Positions 34,306 to 44,283 of a stretch of 64,000 nt of DNA are shown here, one piece after another. The position numbers were made by a program, and so were the translations under genes. Below the pieces are notes generated by a model. The model saw only the letters and a program-made list of their open reading frames with translations, ran no database searches and was not told the DNA's origin. The stretch spans positions 30,339 to 94,338 of the forward strand of contig NZ_JAAVLW010000013.1 in the NCBI RefSeq assembly GCF_013114835.1, written 5' to 3'. This DNA is from Bradyrhizobium archetypum (GTDB lineage: Bacteria > Pseudomonadota > Alphaproteobacteria > Rhizobiales > Xanthobacteraceae). The stretch's first letter is position 1. Each line of letters starts with the position of its first letter.

Positions 34306-36761
34306 AGCGCGCGCTGTGGACGCTGGCCGTGCTGTTGAGCCATTGGCGGCGTCATCCCATGCAGTTGGCGACCCTCCTGATCGGCTTGATCTCGGCAACC
34401 GCGCTGTGGAGCGGCGTGCAGGCGCTCAATCAGCAGGCGCGCACCTCCTACGATCGCGCCGCCGCCACTTTTGGCGGCACGCGCACCGCGATGCTGGTCG
34501 CAAGCAGCGGCGCAACTTTCCCGCAAAGACTCTTTGTCGATCTGCGCCGCGCCGGCTGGCCGGTTTCGCCCGTGCTCGAAGGCCGGATCCAGATCGAGGG
34601 ACGGTCGGTCCGCCTGCTCGGCATCGAGCCGGTCACGCTGCCCACGGAAGTCGGCAATGCGCCGACAATCGGCAAAGCCGGCCTGCAATCATTCATGACG
34701 CCGCCAGGCGAGATGCTGGTCGCGCCGGAAACGCTTGCCGATCTCAAGCTCGCCGAGGGCGCGCGCGCCGAAGCCAATGGCGCCTTGCTGCCGCCGCTTC
34801 GCGTGCAGCCAAACCTCGTGCCCGGCGTGCTGGTCGTCGACATCGGTATCGCGCAAAACCTCTTGAAAATGCCGGATCAGCTCACGCGCCTCCTGATCGG
34901 CAAGGCGGTGGGCAAGCGCGCGCCGCTTGAAAGCATTGCCGGCGACAAGCTTCGCCTGATCGAGCCAGATGCGGAGACCGATCTCGAGCGTCTCACCGAC
35001 AGTTTTCACCTGAACCTGACTGCGTTCGGCTTGCTGTCGTTCTTCGTCGGCCTGTTCATCGTCAATTCGGCGATCGGGCTTGCCTTCGAACAGCGGCTGC
35101 CTACCTTGCGGACCCTGCGCGCCTGCGGTGTCTCGGCGCGGATGCTCAACGGCGTGCTGGTGCTCGAGCTGGTATCGCTGGCGCTGATCGCGGGGCTGAT
35201 TGGGCTTGTCTGCGGTTACTTCATTGCCGGCGCGCTGCTGCCCGACGTCGCGGCCTCGCTACGAGGGCTCTATGGCGCGCAGATTCCGGGACATCTGACG
35301 CTCAAGCCGCAATGGTGGATCGCCGGCATCGCGATCAGCATTCTGGGCGCGCTCGCTGCGGCCGCCACGAGCCTGACCAAGGCGCTGCGGCTGCCGCTGC
35401 TCGCCACTGCGCAGCCGTTCGCCTGGCAACAGGCGCAGCGGCGCTGGCTGACCTATCAGAGCGCGCTGGCGCTCGCGGCATTCGCCGCGGCTGGCGGCCT
35501 GTTGTGGTTCGGCGATTCCCTGATGTCTGGCTTTGCCGTGCTCGCGGCGCTGATGCTCGGCGCCGCGTTGATTCTCCCAATGTTTCTGGAGATCGTGCTG
35601 TCGATCGGTCAGCGGCGGGCGCGGGCGCCGCTCGGCATCTGGTTCTGGGCCGACAGCCGCCAGCAACTCTCCGGACTGTCGCTCGCCTTGATGGCGCTTT
35701 TGCTTGCGCTGTCGGTGAATGTCGGTGTCTCGACCATGGTCGAGAGTTTCTCCCGCACATTCCTGGTCTGGCTCGATGGACGGCTGGCGGCGGACGTCTA
35801 TATCAATGCAGCCAACGACGAGCAGGCCCACGAGATCATGGCCTGGCTGCGCGAGCGACCCGAGGTCGAGGCGATCCTGCCCGGCGGCCGCGCCGATACG
35901 CAACTGGTGGGCGCGCCCATCGAGGTGCTGGGCCTGCCCGATCACGCCATCTACCGCGACAACTGGCCGCTGCTGCAATCGGCCGACAATGCCTGGATCA
36001 AGCTTCGCCCGGGCGACGCGGCGCTCGTCAGCGAACAGCTGGCGCGGCGCCTGCATCTTTCGATCGGCGACCGCATCGGGGTGCCCGCGCCAGGCGGCAA
36101 CTGGACGCTCAACGTGGTCGGCATCTATGCCGACTACGGCAACCCCAAGGGCCAGATTGCGGTGAACTTCGCCGCGCTGACGCGCCGCTTTCCCGAAATC
36201 CCGCTGACGCGCATGGGTTTGCGGGTCGCCTCGCCAAAGATCCCGGCGCTAATTTCGGCGCTGCAGGAGAAGTTCGGTCTCGACGATCGCAATGTCGCCG
36301 ACCAGGCGACGATGAAGGCGGAATCGACGCGGATCTTCAACCGCACTTTCTCGGTCACAGCCGCGCTGAATGCTTTCACGCTCGGCGTCGCCGGCGTTGC
36401 GCTGCTGACCAGCCTACTGACGCTGGCCAATTCCCGCCTGCCGCAACTGGCGCCGCTATGGGCGATCGGCATCACGCGACGGCGGCTCGCCGTGATCGAG
36501 CTTCTCAAGACCATGTCGGTGGCGCTGATCACCACCATCTTCGCGCTTCCGCTGGGCTTGCTGGTCGCGTGGTGTTTGCTCGCAATCGTCAACGTCAAGG
36601 CGTTTGGCTGGCGACTGCCGTTCCACGTGTTTCCGCTGCAATTGCTCTGGCTCACCGGCGTCGCGATGGCGGCCGCGCTTGCCGCCTCGGCGCTTCCCGT
36701 CATCCGGCTGGCGCGGATGCAGCCGGCGAGCCTGATCAGGATCTTTGCCAATGAACGCTAG
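34302..36761 (+). CDS. ABC transporter permease with two FtsX domains (AttFG/LolCE-like)
   Basis: The 819-residue inner-membrane protein has an N-terminal helix (about 24-41), a periplasmic domain, a first FtsX block of three helices (near 240-350), further helices (about 385-425 and 455-480), a second periplasmic domain (RFPEIPLTRMGLRVASPKIP) and a final FtsX block (about 690-810). This is the fused version of two permease subunits, as in predicted lipid- or lipoprotein-handling transporters. It is coupled by overlap to the ATPase before it and to the lipocalin gene after it. Confidence 0.9.
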   Translation: MKRALWTLAVLLSHWRRHPMQLATLLIGLISATALWSGVQALNQQARTSYDRAAATFGGTRTAMLVASSGATFPQRLFVDLRRAGWPVSPVLEGRIQIEGRSVRLLGIEPVTLPTEVGNAPTIGKAGLQSFMTPPGEMLVAPETLADLKLAEGARAEANGALLPPLRVQPNLVPGVLVVDIGIAQNLLKMPDQLTRLLIGKAVGKRAPLESIAGDKLRLIEPDAETDLERLTDSFHLNLTAFGLLSFFVGLFIVNSAIGLAFEQRLPTLRTLRACGVSARMLNGVLVLELVSLALIAGLIGLVCGYFIAGALLPDVAASLRGLYGAQIPGHLTLKPQWWIAGIAISILGALAAAATSLTKALRLPLLATAQPFAWQQAQRRWLTYQSALALAAFAAAGGLLWFGDSLMSGFAVLAALMLGAALILPMFLEIVLSIGQRRARAPLGIWFWADSRQQLSGLSLALMALLLALSVNVGVSTMVESFSRTFLVWLDGRLAADVYINAANDEQAHEIMAWLRERPEVEAILPGGRADTQLVGAPIEVLGLPDHAIYRDNWPLLQSADNAWIKLRPGDAALVSEQLARRLHLSIGDRIGVPAPGGNWTLNVVGIYADYGNPKGQIAVNFAALTRRFPEIPLTRMGLRVASPKIPALISALQEKFGLDDRNVADQATMKAESTRIFNRTFSVTAALNAFTLGVAGVALLTSLLTLANSRLPQLAPLWAIGITRRRLAVIELLKTMSVALITTIFALPLGLLVAWCLLAIVNVKAFGWRLPFHVFPLQLLWLTGVAMAAALAASALPVIRLARMQPASLIRIFANER

Positions 36762-37836
36762 CGGTCTCATCACCCGCCGCGGGGTCGTCGGCGGCGCGGT
36801 CTTAGCGGGCCTCGGCGGCACGGCGTTGGCGCAGGGTTTTGCGGGTTTGAGCGAAAGCGCCGAAGGATTTGCGCCGGTGGTGCCCGGCAGGACATTTGCG
36901 TTTCCCGCCGACCACGGACCGCATCCGGAATTCCGCATCGAGTGGTGGTATGTGACGGCCAACCTGATCGATGCCAATGGCGGTGCCTACGGCGCGCAAT
37001 GGACGCTGTTTCGCCAGGCGATCGCAGCGGGCGGGCCGCGCGAGGGCTGGGCCAACCAGCAGATCTGGATGGGCCATGCCGCCGTCACGCGCCAGGATAT
37101 CCATCGCTTTGCCCAGGCGTTCGCGCGCGGCGGCGTCGGCCAGGCCGGTGTGGAGGCGCAGCCCTTTCATGCCTGGATCGACGCCTGGGAGATGCGCGGG
37201 CTCGATCCGGTGAGCGACGAGAATATTGCTCCGCTGGAACTGAAAGCATCGGGTGCCGACTTCAGCTACACGCTGCGCCTCGGCGCGCTGCGTCCGCTGG
37301 TGCTGCAGGGCGACGGCGGCTACAGCCGCAAATCGCTGCGCGAACAGGCCTCCTATTATTATAGCCAGCCGCATTATACGGCGAAGGGCATCCTCACCGT
37401 CGACGACAGGCCTGTCGACGTCACCGGCATGGCCTGGCTCGACCGCGAGTGGAGCAGCCAGCCGCTGGCGTCAGATCAAAGCGGATGGGACTGGCTGTCG
37501 CTGCATTTCAATTCCGGCGACAAATTGATGCTGTACCGGATGCGCCAGGCCGATGGCCAGCATTACGGCTCAGGCAAGTGGATCGCACCCGACGGCACGG
37601 CTGAACAACTCGCTTCCGCCGACATCATGATGACGCCACTCATCTTCACCGAGATCGAGAAACGAAAGATACCGACGACGTGGCGTATCGCCATTCCGAG
37701 GATGGCGCTGTCGATCGAATGCTCGCCGCTCAACGCCAGAAGCTGGATGGGGACGAGCTTTCCTTATTGGGAAGGTCCGATCAGCTTTGCCGGAAGCCAT
37801 ACCGGGCTGGGTTATCTGGAAATGACGGGCTACTAA
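36751..37836 (+). CDS. AttH/CrtC-family lipocalin-like exported protein
   Basis: The 361-residue protein has a twin-arginine-like signal (TRRGVVGGAVLAGLGGTALA) and two lipocalin-like beta modules. Family marks are FRIEWWYVTANL, the central MAWLDREWSSQPL and GWDWLSLHF. The family includes AttH and hydroxyneurosporene synthase CrtC; no carotenoid genes are near, so a lipid-binding or transport role with the ABC system is more likely. The start overlaps the permease stop by 11 bases. TTG 36745 is a weaker start. Confidence 0.88.
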   Translation: MNASGLITRRGVVGGAVLAGLGGTALAQGFAGLSESAEGFAPVVPGRTFAFPADHGPHPEFRIEWWYVTANLIDANGGAYGAQWTLFRQAIAAGGPREGWANQQIWMGHAAVTRQDIHRFAQAFARGGVGQAGVEAQPFHAWIDAWEMRGLDPVSDENIAPLELKASGADFSYTLRLGALRPLVLQGDGGYSRKSLREQASYYYSQPHYTAKGILTVDDRPVDVTGMAWLDREWSSQPLASDQSGWDWLSLHFNSGDKLMLYRMRQADGQHYGSGKWIAPDGTAEQLASADIMMTPLIFTEIEKRKIPTTWRIAIPRMALSIECSPLNARSWMGTSFPYWEGPISFAGSHTGLGYLEMTGY

Positions 37837-37911
37837 GTCCTTCGCACGCAACAGGGAAATTTCATCTCACCGCGTGGCGGACTGTGCAGGGTGAGAACGA
37901 GATCTATCGCA

Positions 37912-38029
37912 CGTCGTCCCGGCCTTGAGCCGGGACCCATACGCCGCGTCTTATCAATGAGGCAAGTAGTCGGACGCCCGCTCTAACAACGAGCGCCCGT
38001 TGTTATGGCCCTGCTTTCGCAGGGACGAC
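37912..38029 (+). repeat. Intergenic repeat region, family D-like hairpins
   Basis: The hairpin GTCCCGGCCTTGAGCCGGGA (37914-37933) is followed by CCCTGCTTTCGCAGGGACGA (38009-38028), another small stem. They separate convergent genes and could stop transcription from both sides. Confidence 0.6.
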
Positions 38030-38037
38030 CGAGAAAG

Positions 38038-39231
38038 CTACTTCACCAGCGGGCAGCCCGAATCCTTTGCGGCCGGGAACGCCTTGTCGCCGGGCACCAC
38101 CGCGAGCTGCTTGTAGTAATCCCACGGCTTCTTCGATTCCGAAGGCTTCTTGACCTCGAACAGATAGAGGTCATGCACCATGCGGCCGTTCTCCAGCACT
38201 TTGCCGCCTTGCGCAAAATCGTCGTCGACCGGAAGCTCCTTCAGCTTCTTGGCAACCGCCTCGGTCTCCTTGGTCCCCGCGGCCTTCACCGCCTTCAGGT
38301 ATTGCAGCGTCGCCGAATAGGTGCCGGCCTGGATCATGTTCGGCATGCGGCCGGTTCGCTTGAAGAAGCGTTCGGCCAGATTGCGGCTCTTGGGATCGCG
38401 GTCCCAGTAGTAGCCTTCCGTCAGCACCAGGCCCTGCGCGGCGTCGAGCCCGAGGCCGTGCACTTCGGCCAGCGTCAGCAACAGGCCGGCGAGCTTCTGG
38501 CCGCTCCTGACGATGCCGAATTCCGCCGCCTGCTTGATCGAGTTGGTGGTGTCGAGGCCGGCATTGGCGAGGCCGATGATCTTGGCTTTCGAACTCTGCG
38601 CCTGCAGCAGGAAGGACGAGAAATCCGACGAGTTCAGGGGAATGCGGACCGCGCCGAGCACCTTGCCGCCCTTCGCCTTGACGAAATCGCTGGTGTCCTT
38701 TTCCAGCGCGTGGCCGAATGCGTAGTCCGCCGTCATGAAGAACCAGCTATCGCCGCCGGATTCCACCAGCGCGCCGCCAGTGCCGTAGGCTAGCGCGTGG
38801 GTATCATAGGCCCAGTGGAATCCGTAAGGCTGACAGGCATCGCCGGTGAGACGCGAGGTCGCCGCACCCACGACGATATCGATCTTCTTCATCTGCTTGG
38901 ACAGATCGTGGATCGCGAGCGCGACCGACGAGGTCGTCAGCTCGGTGATCATGTCGACGCCCTCCACCTCGTACCAGCGCCGTGCGATCGCGGTGCCGAG
39001 ATCCGGCTTGTTCTGATGGTCGGCGGAGACGATTTCGATCTTGTGGCCGAGCACCTCGCCGCCAAAGTCTTCAATCGCCATCTTGGCGGCCTCGAACGAC
39101 CATTTGCCGCCGTAATCCGCATAGACCCCGGACTGATCGTTCAAAATGCCGATCTTGACGCCCTGCGCGGACGCCGGCACGGCGAGCAAAAGACCAACTG
39201 CCGCAACGGCGGCCAACAATCCCGACTTCAT
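38038..39231 (-). CDS. Branched-chain amino-acid-type ABC substrate-binding protein (LivK-like), orphan
   Basis: The 397-residue periplasmic protein has a signal peptide (about 1-23, ending ASA) and the class I binding fold with VKIGILNDQSGVYADYGGKW and ADHQNKPDLGTAIARRWYE. No liv permease or ATPase genes are adjacent. Orphan proteins of this family are numerous in Bradyrhizobium-type genomes and bind diverse ligands, including aromatic acids. GGAGAAA lies directly before ATG 39231, which is why I prefer it to ATG 39273. Confidence 0.9.
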   Translation of the reverse strand: MKSGLLAAVAAVGLLLAVPASAQGVKIGILNDQSGVYADYGGKWSFEAAKMAIEDFGGEVLGHKIEIVSADHQNKPDLGTAIARRWYEVEGVDMITELTTSSVALAIHDLSKQMKKIDIVVGAATSRLTGDACQPYGFHWAYDTHALAYGTGGALVESGGDSWFFMTADYAFGHALEKDTSDFVKAKGGKVLGAVRIPLNSSDFSSFLLQAQSSKAKIIGLANAGLDTTNSIKQAAEFGIVRSGQKLAGLLLTLAEVHGLGLDAAQGLVLTEGYYWDRDPKSRNLAERFFKRTGRMPNMIQAGTYSATLQYLKAVKAAGTKETEAVAKKLKELPVDDDFAQGGKVLENGRMVHDLYLFEVKKPSESKKPWDYYKQLAVVPGDKAFPAAKDSGCPLVK

Positions 39232-39360
39232 TCTTTTCTCCCGGAATTTTTTGTCGAAGGAACCTGGCGACATTATTCAATAACCCCGTAAGTGCCCATC
39301 CATTTCGGATCAGCCAAAAGTATTGGGGAACTTGAGATTGGGGCTCTTCGAACTTCATCG

Positions 39361-39400
39361 GTCATTCCGGGGCGCGGCGGAGCCGCGAGCCCGGAATGAC
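39361..39400 (+). repeat. Palindromic intergenic repeat, family A (short copy)
   Basis: GTCATTCCGGGGCGCGG and CGAGCCCGGAATGAC form a 40-base hairpin lacking the central core of the longer copies. It lies between two minus-strand genes. Confidence 0.85.
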
Positions 39401-39426
39401 GTGCGCAGTGAACGAAGCAATCGCAC

Positions 39427-42400
39427 TCACACCGCAGCCGGCTTCTTGCCCTTGCCCTCGGCGAGGTTGCGGACGATGACGTAGAAGATCGGCGTGAAAA
39501 TCAGGCCGAATAGCGTCACGCCGAGCATGCCAAAGAACACGGCCACTCCGACTGCCTGCCGCATCTCCGAACCCGAGCCCGACGAGATCACCAGCGGCAG
39601 CACGCCGAGGATGAAGGCAAACGAGGTCATCAGGATCGGCCGCAGCCGCAGTCGGCAGGCTTCGATGACCGCTTCCAGCCGCGCCTTTCCTTCAAGCTCG
39701 ATATCGCGCGCGAACTCGACGATCAGAATGGCGTTCTTGGCCGCCAACCCTACCAGCACCACGAAGCCGATCTGGGTCAGGATGTTGACGTCCTGCCCCA
39801 TGATGCGCACGCCGATGGTGGCGGCGAGCAGGCACATCGGGACGATCAGAATGACCGCAAATGGCAGGCTCCACGAGCCATATTGCGCTGCCAGCACCAG
39901 ATACACGAACAGCACGCAGATCGGGAACACGAGGAGGCCGGCTTGGCCGCCGGTGACCTGCTGGTAGGACAGATCGGTCCATTCGAACGAAAAACCGCTC
40001 GGCAGCGTGTCCTCGGCCAGTTTCTTCATCGTGTTGATCGCCGTCGCAGAGCTTGTTCCCGGCAGCGTATCGCCCTGCAACTCGGCCGCGGGATACAGAT
40101 TGTAGCGCGCAACGCGGTCGGGCCCCGAGATGTCGCGGAAACTGACCACGCTGCCGAGCATGACCATGTCGCCGGCCGCATTGCGGGTGCGCAGGCGCGC
40201 CAGATCGGAGGTTTCCTTGCGGAACGGAAGGTCGGCCTGCGCCGTGACGTGATAGGTGCGGCCGAATAGATTGAAGTCGTTGACATAGGACGACCCAAAA
40301 TAGGTTTGGATCGTGTCGGTGATGTTCGCAATCGGCACACCGAGCTTCTGCGCCTTGACGCGATCGATATCGACAAACAGCTGCGGCGTGTTGGCGGTGA
40401 ACGTTGAGAACACCTGCGTGAGCCCCGGCGCCTTGCGCGCCGCGCCGATCAGTTCATCCGTCGCCGCAGCCAGCATTTCGGAGCCGCGGCCCTGACGATC
40501 CTGAATGCGCATGGTGAAGCCGCCGCCGGTCCCGATGCCGGGCACCGCGGGCGGCGGGATGACGATGATGAAGGCGCCCTGGATGCTCGCCAGCCGCATG
40601 CGCAGATTGTTGGCGATCGCGCCTGCGGAAAGTCCCTTCTTGTGGCGTTCCTCCGGATCGTCGAATACCGGGAACAATGCAGCGGCATTGCTCGCCTGCG
40701 TTCGCGTCGCGCCCGAGAAGCCGGCAAACGCCGCCACGCGAATGATGCCCGGCGTATCCAGTGCAATGCGCTCGATCTCACGAACCACCTCGGTGGTTCG
40801 CGCCAGCGACGCCGCGCCCGGCAACTGCACGGAGACGATGACGTAGCCACGATCCTGCGCCGGAATGAAACCTTGCGGCGTGGTCATCAATAGCCAACCG
40901 GCGCTGCCGATCAGCCCGGCATAGAGCACCAGCATCACCACCGAGTGACGGATCACGAAATCAGCGGCACGGGCATAGCCATGCGACAGCCGATCGAAGC
41001 CGCGATTGAACACGCCGGTAAAGGCGTCCCAGCCGCGCGCGATGAAATTCCAGCGCGCCGCCGGCCTTTTGTCCTCATGCGGCTGCAGGATCAGCGAAGC
41101 CAGGGCCGGCGACAGCGTCAGCGAGCAGAAACAGGAAATTGCGGTCGCGACCGCAATGGTGACGGCAAACTGCTGGAAGAACTGCCCGGAGATGCCGCCG
41201 AGGAATGCTGTGGGGACGAACACCGCGCATAGCACCAGCGCGATCGACACCAGCGCGCTGCCGACCTCTTCCATGGTGCGGAGCGCCGCGTCACGCCGGC
41301 TCATGCCGTGCTCGAGATGCCGCTCGACGTTCTCGACCACTACGATGGCGTCGTCGACCACGATGCCGACGGCGAGCACGAGCCCGAACAAGGTGAGATT
41401 GTTGATCGAGAACCCGAGAGCCGCCATCACCGCAAAGGTGCCGACCAGCGATACCGGAATAGCGATAATCGGAATGATTGCCGGGCGCCAGCCCTGCAAA
41501 AACACAAGCACAACGATCACGACCAGCGCCATCGCCTCGTAGATCGTCTTGATCAGCTCGCTGACGGACTGCGCGATGAATTCGGTCGGGTTGTAGCCGA
41601 TGTTGTAATCGAGCCCCTTCGGAAAGCTCGCCTTCAGCCGTTCCATGGTGTTGGAAATATTCTTGGCGGTCGCCAGCGCGTTGGAGCCCGGCCGCTGTGT
41701 CACCAGCATCGCGACGGCGGATTTCCGCAGCAGAAAACTGTTGGTCGAATAGGCCAGGGCGCCCAATTCGATCCGCGCGACGTCGCGCAGCTTGACGGTA
41801 CGCCCGTCGGCGCCGGCCTTGACCACGATTTCCTCGAACTGTTTCGGGTCCTTCAACCGGCCAGTAAAGGTAAGATTCGGCGAAAAGGCTCGGTCGGCGA
41901 TCGGCGGCTCTGCGATCTGACCGCCCGCGATCTGCACGTTTTGCGAGCGGATCGCCGCGACCACTTCGCCTGCGGTCAGGCCGAGCGTGGAGATCTTGTC
42001 GGGATCAAGCCACAGCCGCATCGAATAGTCGCGCGCGCCGAAGATCTGGATGTCGCCGACGCCGTCGAGCCGGAGCAACTGGTCGCGGACCTGCAGCAGG
42101 GCGTAGTTGGAGATGTAGAGCTGGTCGAACGTGTCGTCCGGCGACAGCATGAACACCACCATCAGGATGTCGGGGCTGTTCTTGCGGGTGACGACCCCGT
42201 TGCGCTGCACTTCCTCCGGCAGCCGCGGCTGCGCGATGGCGACCCGGTTCTGGACCAGCACCTGCGCCTTGTCGAGATCGGTGCCGAGCTTGAACGTCAC
42301 TGTGATCGTCAACTGCCCGTTCGAGGTCGCCTGGCTGTAGAGGTAGAGCATGTCCTCGACGCCATTGATCTCCTGCTCAATGGGAGCTGCAACCGTATCG

Positions 42401-42579
42401 GACACGGTTTGCGCGGAGGCGCCCGGATATTGCGTCGTGACCACGACCGTCGGCGGCACCACCTGCGGATATTCGGAGACCGGCAGCGTGCCGTAGGCGA
42501 TCGCGCCGACGATCAGGAGCACGATCGACAGCACCATCGCCAGGATGGGCTGGTTGATGGAGAGGCGGCCGAGATTCAT
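39427..42579 (-). CDS. RND multidrug efflux permease (HAE-1 family, AcrB/MexF-like)
   Basis: The 1050-residue inner-membrane pump has the standard HAE-1 layout: helix 1, a large periplasmic porter domain, helices 2-7, a second periplasmic domain and helices 8-12. The proton-relay aspartates lie in AVGIVVDDAIVVVENVERHL in helix 4, and GLAAKNAILIVEFARD marks helix 10. Likely substrates are hydrophobic drugs, solvents or plant compounds. It overlaps the adaptor gene by four bases and follows it in transcription. No outer-membrane channel gene is in the set. Confidence 0.95.
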   Translation of the reverse strand: MNLGRLSINQPILAMVLSIVLLIVGAIAYGTLPVSEYPQVVPPTVVVTTQYPGASAQTVSDTVAAPIEQEINGVEDMLYLYSQATSNGQLTITVTFKLGTDLDKAQVLVQNRVAIAQPRLPEEVQRNGVVTRKNSPDILMVVFMLSPDDTFDQLYISNYALLQVRDQLLRLDGVGDIQIFGARDYSMRLWLDPDKISTLGLTAGEVVAAIRSQNVQIAGGQIAEPPIADRAFSPNLTFTGRLKDPKQFEEIVVKAGADGRTVKLRDVARIELGALAYSTNSFLLRKSAVAMLVTQRPGSNALATAKNISNTMERLKASFPKGLDYNIGYNPTEFIAQSVSELIKTIYEAMALVVIVVLVFLQGWRPAIIPIIAIPVSLVGTFAVMAALGFSINNLTLFGLVLAVGIVVDDAIVVVENVERHLEHGMSRRDAALRTMEEVGSALVSIALVLCAVFVPTAFLGGISGQFFQQFAVTIAVATAISCFCSLTLSPALASLILQPHEDKRPAARWNFIARGWDAFTGVFNRGFDRLSHGYARAADFVIRHSVVMLVLYAGLIGSAGWLLMTTPQGFIPAQDRGYVIVSVQLPGAASLARTTEVVREIERIALDTPGIIRVAAFAGFSGATRTQASNAAALFPVFDDPEERHKKGLSAGAIANNLRMRLASIQGAFIIVIPPPAVPGIGTGGGFTMRIQDRQGRGSEMLAAATDELIGAARKAPGLTQVFSTFTANTPQLFVDIDRVKAQKLGVPIANITDTIQTYFGSSYVNDFNLFGRTYHVTAQADLPFRKETSDLARLRTRNAAGDMVMLGSVVSFRDISGPDRVARYNLYPAAELQGDTLPGTSSATAINTMKKLAEDTLPSGFSFEWTDLSYQQVTGGQAGLLVFPICVLFVYLVLAAQYGSWSLPFAVILIVPMCLLAATIGVRIMGQDVNILTQIGFVVLVGLAAKNAILIVEFARDIELEGKARLEAVIEACRLRLRPILMTSFAFILGVLPLVISSGSGSEMRQAVGVAVFFGMLGVTLFGLIFTPIFYVIVRNLAEGKGKKPAAV

Positions 42580-43790
42580 GTCTTGTCACCGGCCGGCTTG
42601 ATATCGGTCGCATGCGGGGTGACTTTTGCCCCCACCCGGGCCCGTTGCAGGCCGTCGATGATGACGCGGTCCTCCGGCTTTATTCCTTCTCGGATCACGC
42701 GCAGGCCTTCGTCGAGCGGCCCAAGCGTCACCGGCTTTGCTTCGACCGTATTGTCGTCCTTGACCACAAAGACGATCTTGCGCGACTGGTCGGTCGCAAT
42801 CGCCGTGTCCGGCAGCAGCAGCGCCTCGTAGGGCGCACTGCCGATAATCCGGACCCGGCCGAACTGCCCGGGCAGGATCGAGAGATCCTTGTTCGGGATC
42901 ACGGCGCGGCTGCGCAGCGTTCCGGTCGAGACATCCAGCCGGTTGTCGAGGAAGTCCATCTTGCCTTCATGCGAGGGCTTGGTTTCGCCGGTCAGTGTCA
43001 CCTGCACCGGGTTCGGCGTATCGCGCGAACTCGGGCGTTTGCCTTCGAACCAGAGCCGGCTGTTTCGCAGGTAAGTCGCTTCGTCGACATCGAAATAGAT
43101 GTAGATAGGGTCGAGCGAAACAATCGAGGTGAGCAGCGTGGCCCCGCCCTCGGAGCCCTGCACGAGATTGCCCGGGGTCACGAGATGGCGGCTGACGCGG
43201 CCCGTGATCGGCGCCATCACGTGGGTAAACTCGATATTGAGCTTGGCGGCCTTGAGCGCGCCTTCGGCCTGCATCTCGGCGGCGCGCGCCGCCTGCAAGG
43301 TCTGGCGGCGCTGGTCGACGATGGAATCGGATACCGCCTGGGTCTGGTTCAGGGTCAACGCACGGTCGAGTTCGCGCCTGGCAAGCTCGGCCTTCGCCCG
43401 CGCGTCCGACAACTGGCCGTCGGCCTGCTCGGCGACGGCCTCGAACGGCCGGGCATCGATCACGTAAAGCAGATCGCCTGCCCGCACGATGGCGCCGTCA
43501 CGAAATTCGACACTGGACACGAAGCCGCCGACCCGGGCACGAACCTGAACTTCCTGAATCGCCTCGAACCGTCCGGTGAATTCATCCCAGTCGGTCACGA
43601 TACGCTTCACCGGCTGCGCGACCGTCACGGTTGGCGGCGCTGCCGCCGGCTGTTGCGGCGGCTTGTCGCCGCAGGCCGAGAGCGCCAGCGCGAACAGCGG
43701 GGTCAGCCATTTGAGGTGGCGAGGTGCGTGAATGCCGACGCTGGCGGGTACAGGCGGACGTTCGAATTGTTCAGTCGTGCTCAATCCCAT
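42576..43790 (-). CDS. RND efflux periplasmic adaptor (MexE/AcrA-like lipoprotein)
   Basis: The 404-residue membrane-fusion protein has a lipobox (FALALSAC at about 33-40), a hairpin of coiled helices (about 115-190, FEAVAEQADGQLSDARAKAE), a biotinyl-lipoyl motif around it (VRARVGGFVSSVEFRDGAIV; MAPITGRVSRHLVTPGNLV) and beta-barrel and membrane-proximal domains. It is the first gene of the two-gene pump operon. GGGGAG abuts ATG 43790, and a TTG six bases later would have better spacing, so the exact start is open. Confidence 0.93.
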   Translation of the reverse strand: MGLSTTEQFERPPVPASVGIHAPRHLKWLTPLFALALSACGDKPPQQPAAAPPTVTVAQPVKRIVTDWDEFTGRFEAIQEVQVRARVGGFVSSVEFRDGAIVRAGDLLYVIDARPFEAVAEQADGQLSDARAKAELARRELDRALTLNQTQAVSDSIVDQRRQTLQAARAAEMQAEGALKAAKLNIEFTHVMAPITGRVSRHLVTPGNLVQGSEGGATLLTSIVSLDPIYIYFDVDEATYLRNSRLWFEGKRPSSRDTPNPVQVTLTGETKPSHEGKMDFLDNRLDVSTGTLRSRAVIPNKDLSILPGQFGRVRIIGSAPYEALLLPDTAIATDQSRKIVFVVKDDNTVEAKPVTLGPLDEGLRVIREGIKPEDRVIIDGLQRARVGAKVTPHATDIKPAGDKT

Positions 43791-44283
43791 CTCCCCTGCA
43801 CTCTCAACATCCTGTTCGATGGAAGCGGCTGCCGTGGAACTTTGTGGCGGAGGCCTCAGATGTGATCAGTTCCCAGTCTCGTCAAGAACCCGACCGGATC
43901 AAGCACAATCGTTATGCATCCGCGCAATCAACGCTCGGCGCCGCGCAGGGACCTCATACTTTTCGCACTGCGAGAGAGGAACCCGTCACACCGAACGGCA
44001 GCTAATCGCCGCCAGATGACGAAAACGTGACATCCGTTATCCGTTCGTCGTCTAGCCGAGCATCTTCGCGCGAGCCCGGAAATCCATTTCAGCTCCGAGC
44101 GCGTGCGCCCCGACCGCCCGAGCAGCAAGACGGTCGGCGCACAGTTCGCCTTCGGACATGACGCCGCGAATTTCCTCCGCTAACTTTTCGGGCAAGGCCC
44201 AACTGGGCCGAAGAATGTCCGGGGGAGGACAAGCGGTCCGCGCGAGATTCTGGACATGGCCGCGTAAGGAGAGCAACGCCAAC
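43791..44283. other. 493-base gap between divergent pump and acyl-CoA synthetase genes
   Basis: This must contain the promoters of both neighbours. No regulator gene is present. A minus-strand frame ending at 44052 has a protein-like final segment (RGVMSEGELCADRLAARAVG) but no convincing start or ribosome-binding site; see the findings. I see no other structure. Confidence 0.55.
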
